64,000 bases of DNA from Flavisolibacter ginsenosidimutans (GTDB taxonomy: Bacteria > Bacteroidota > Bacteroidia > Chitinophagales > Chitinophagaceae), in contig NZ_CP042433.1 in the NCBI RefSeq assembly GCF_007970805.1, forward strand, positions 3,038,001 to 3,102,000, written 5' to 3'. The position numbers and the translations under genes are program-made. Below the pieces are notes generated by a model that saw only the letters and a program-made list of their open reading frames with translations, ran no database searches and was not told where the DNA came from. Shown piece after piece: positions 63,694 to 64,000 of this stretch (its first letter is position 1; the number at the start of each line of letters is the position of its first letter).

Positions 63694-64000
63694 ATGATGA
63701 TGCAGGTTATAAAAACAGCCAAAGAAACAAAAGGCAAAAGCCTCGAAATGGAATGGACTTTACTGCCGCACCAGTCCGGCACGCCGGTACACATTTATCC
63801 CGCAGTTGATGAAACTTAGACGGTGTTGCAAGGTGCACTTGACGTAATGCTGAACGGAAAATGGACAACATTCAAACAAGGCGAAACTGTTACTGTGCCC
63901 AAAGGCGCGGCGCATCCCGAAGAAATGCGGCCAGTAAATCCACCGCCTTTCGCCGTTTCTGTTTTAAACAGAATTGGAAAATGGAAAGGCATTAAAATTT
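63694..64000 (+). pseudogene. Broken cupin gene at the window edge
   Basis: The frame ...QVIKTAKETKGKSLEMEWTL, ...SGTPVHIYPAVDET, then TAG at 63817-63819, then TVLQGALDVMLNGKWTTFKQ and GETVTVPKGAAHPEEMRPVN, is a cupin domain: the metal/beta-barrel motif EE-x-GE and PKGAAH are recognisable. The TAG falls inside the barrel. It may be read through only if suppressed; a real functional gene is unlikely. The rest lies beyond the window. Confidence 0.6.

Noticed and set aside
63543..63809. 88-residue plus frame near the window end
   Set aside because: Out of frame with the cupin remnant and without protein features.

Overview
The window is a chromosomal segment of a Bacteroidota bacterium, most likely family Chitinophagaceae. 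The evidence is a SusC/SusD pair, two-component genes built on HisKA_3-type kinases, three secreted proteins with type IX secretion (T9SS) C-terminal sorting domains, many small Bacteroidota-specific families (DUF6520, DUF7793, YjzC-like, DUF3761), weak ribosome binding sites, and several promoters that fit the Bacteroidota consensus TTTG-N19/23-TAnnTTTG. No tRNA, rRNA, intact transposase, CRISPR array or replication origin was seen.

Layout. 0-3.6 kb: membrane protein, sensor kinase and LuxR-type regulator in one overlapping operon, then an AraC-type HTH gene, a MauE-like membrane protein and a DUF6520 secreted peptide. 3.6-9.3 kb (minus strand): SusC, SusD and a thioredoxin-fold/DUF3738-like protein, an outer-membrane uptake operon. 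9.6-24 kb: an AT-rich accessory island. It holds a 6S-like structured RNA, small regulators, two decayed nucleotidyltransferase genes, an OLD-like ATPase + TOPRIM pair, a HEPN (ApeA-like) protein, a large DEAH helicase with a nuclease-like tail, stress-type small proteins, an sRNA candidate with its own promoter, a three-gene toxin-antitoxin-chaperone (TAC) operon and an HNH-HIT fusion.

24-40 kb: small lipoproteins and peptides, two single-domain response regulators, two orphan hybrid-sensor kinases, T9SS cargo proteins, a PAP2 phosphatase, an ArsR regulator, a pentapeptide-repeat-TIR protein and several intergenic repeats. 40-54 kb: mostly core or semi-core genes: DinB, PAP2, an RRM RNA-binding protein, a fatty acid desaturase, a thioredoxin-ApbE-DUF4266-DUF3570 operon (probable envelope flavin redox), DUF1028, an SDR, a GNAT, DUF1415 and cold-shock protein. 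54-64 kb: an AT-rich TIR-domain gene (a second accessory insertion), a class II-like UvrA with a repeat-derived insertion in its linker, GH20 hexosaminidase, a PQQ-type beta-propeller T9SS protein and a broken cupin gene at the window edge.

The most interesting parts are the 9.6-24 kb island, where at least four probable anti-phage or toxin modules sit together, the TAC operon with a palindromic operator, the two different TIR architectures, three structured-RNA candidates, and repeat families that have entered coding sequence in frame.
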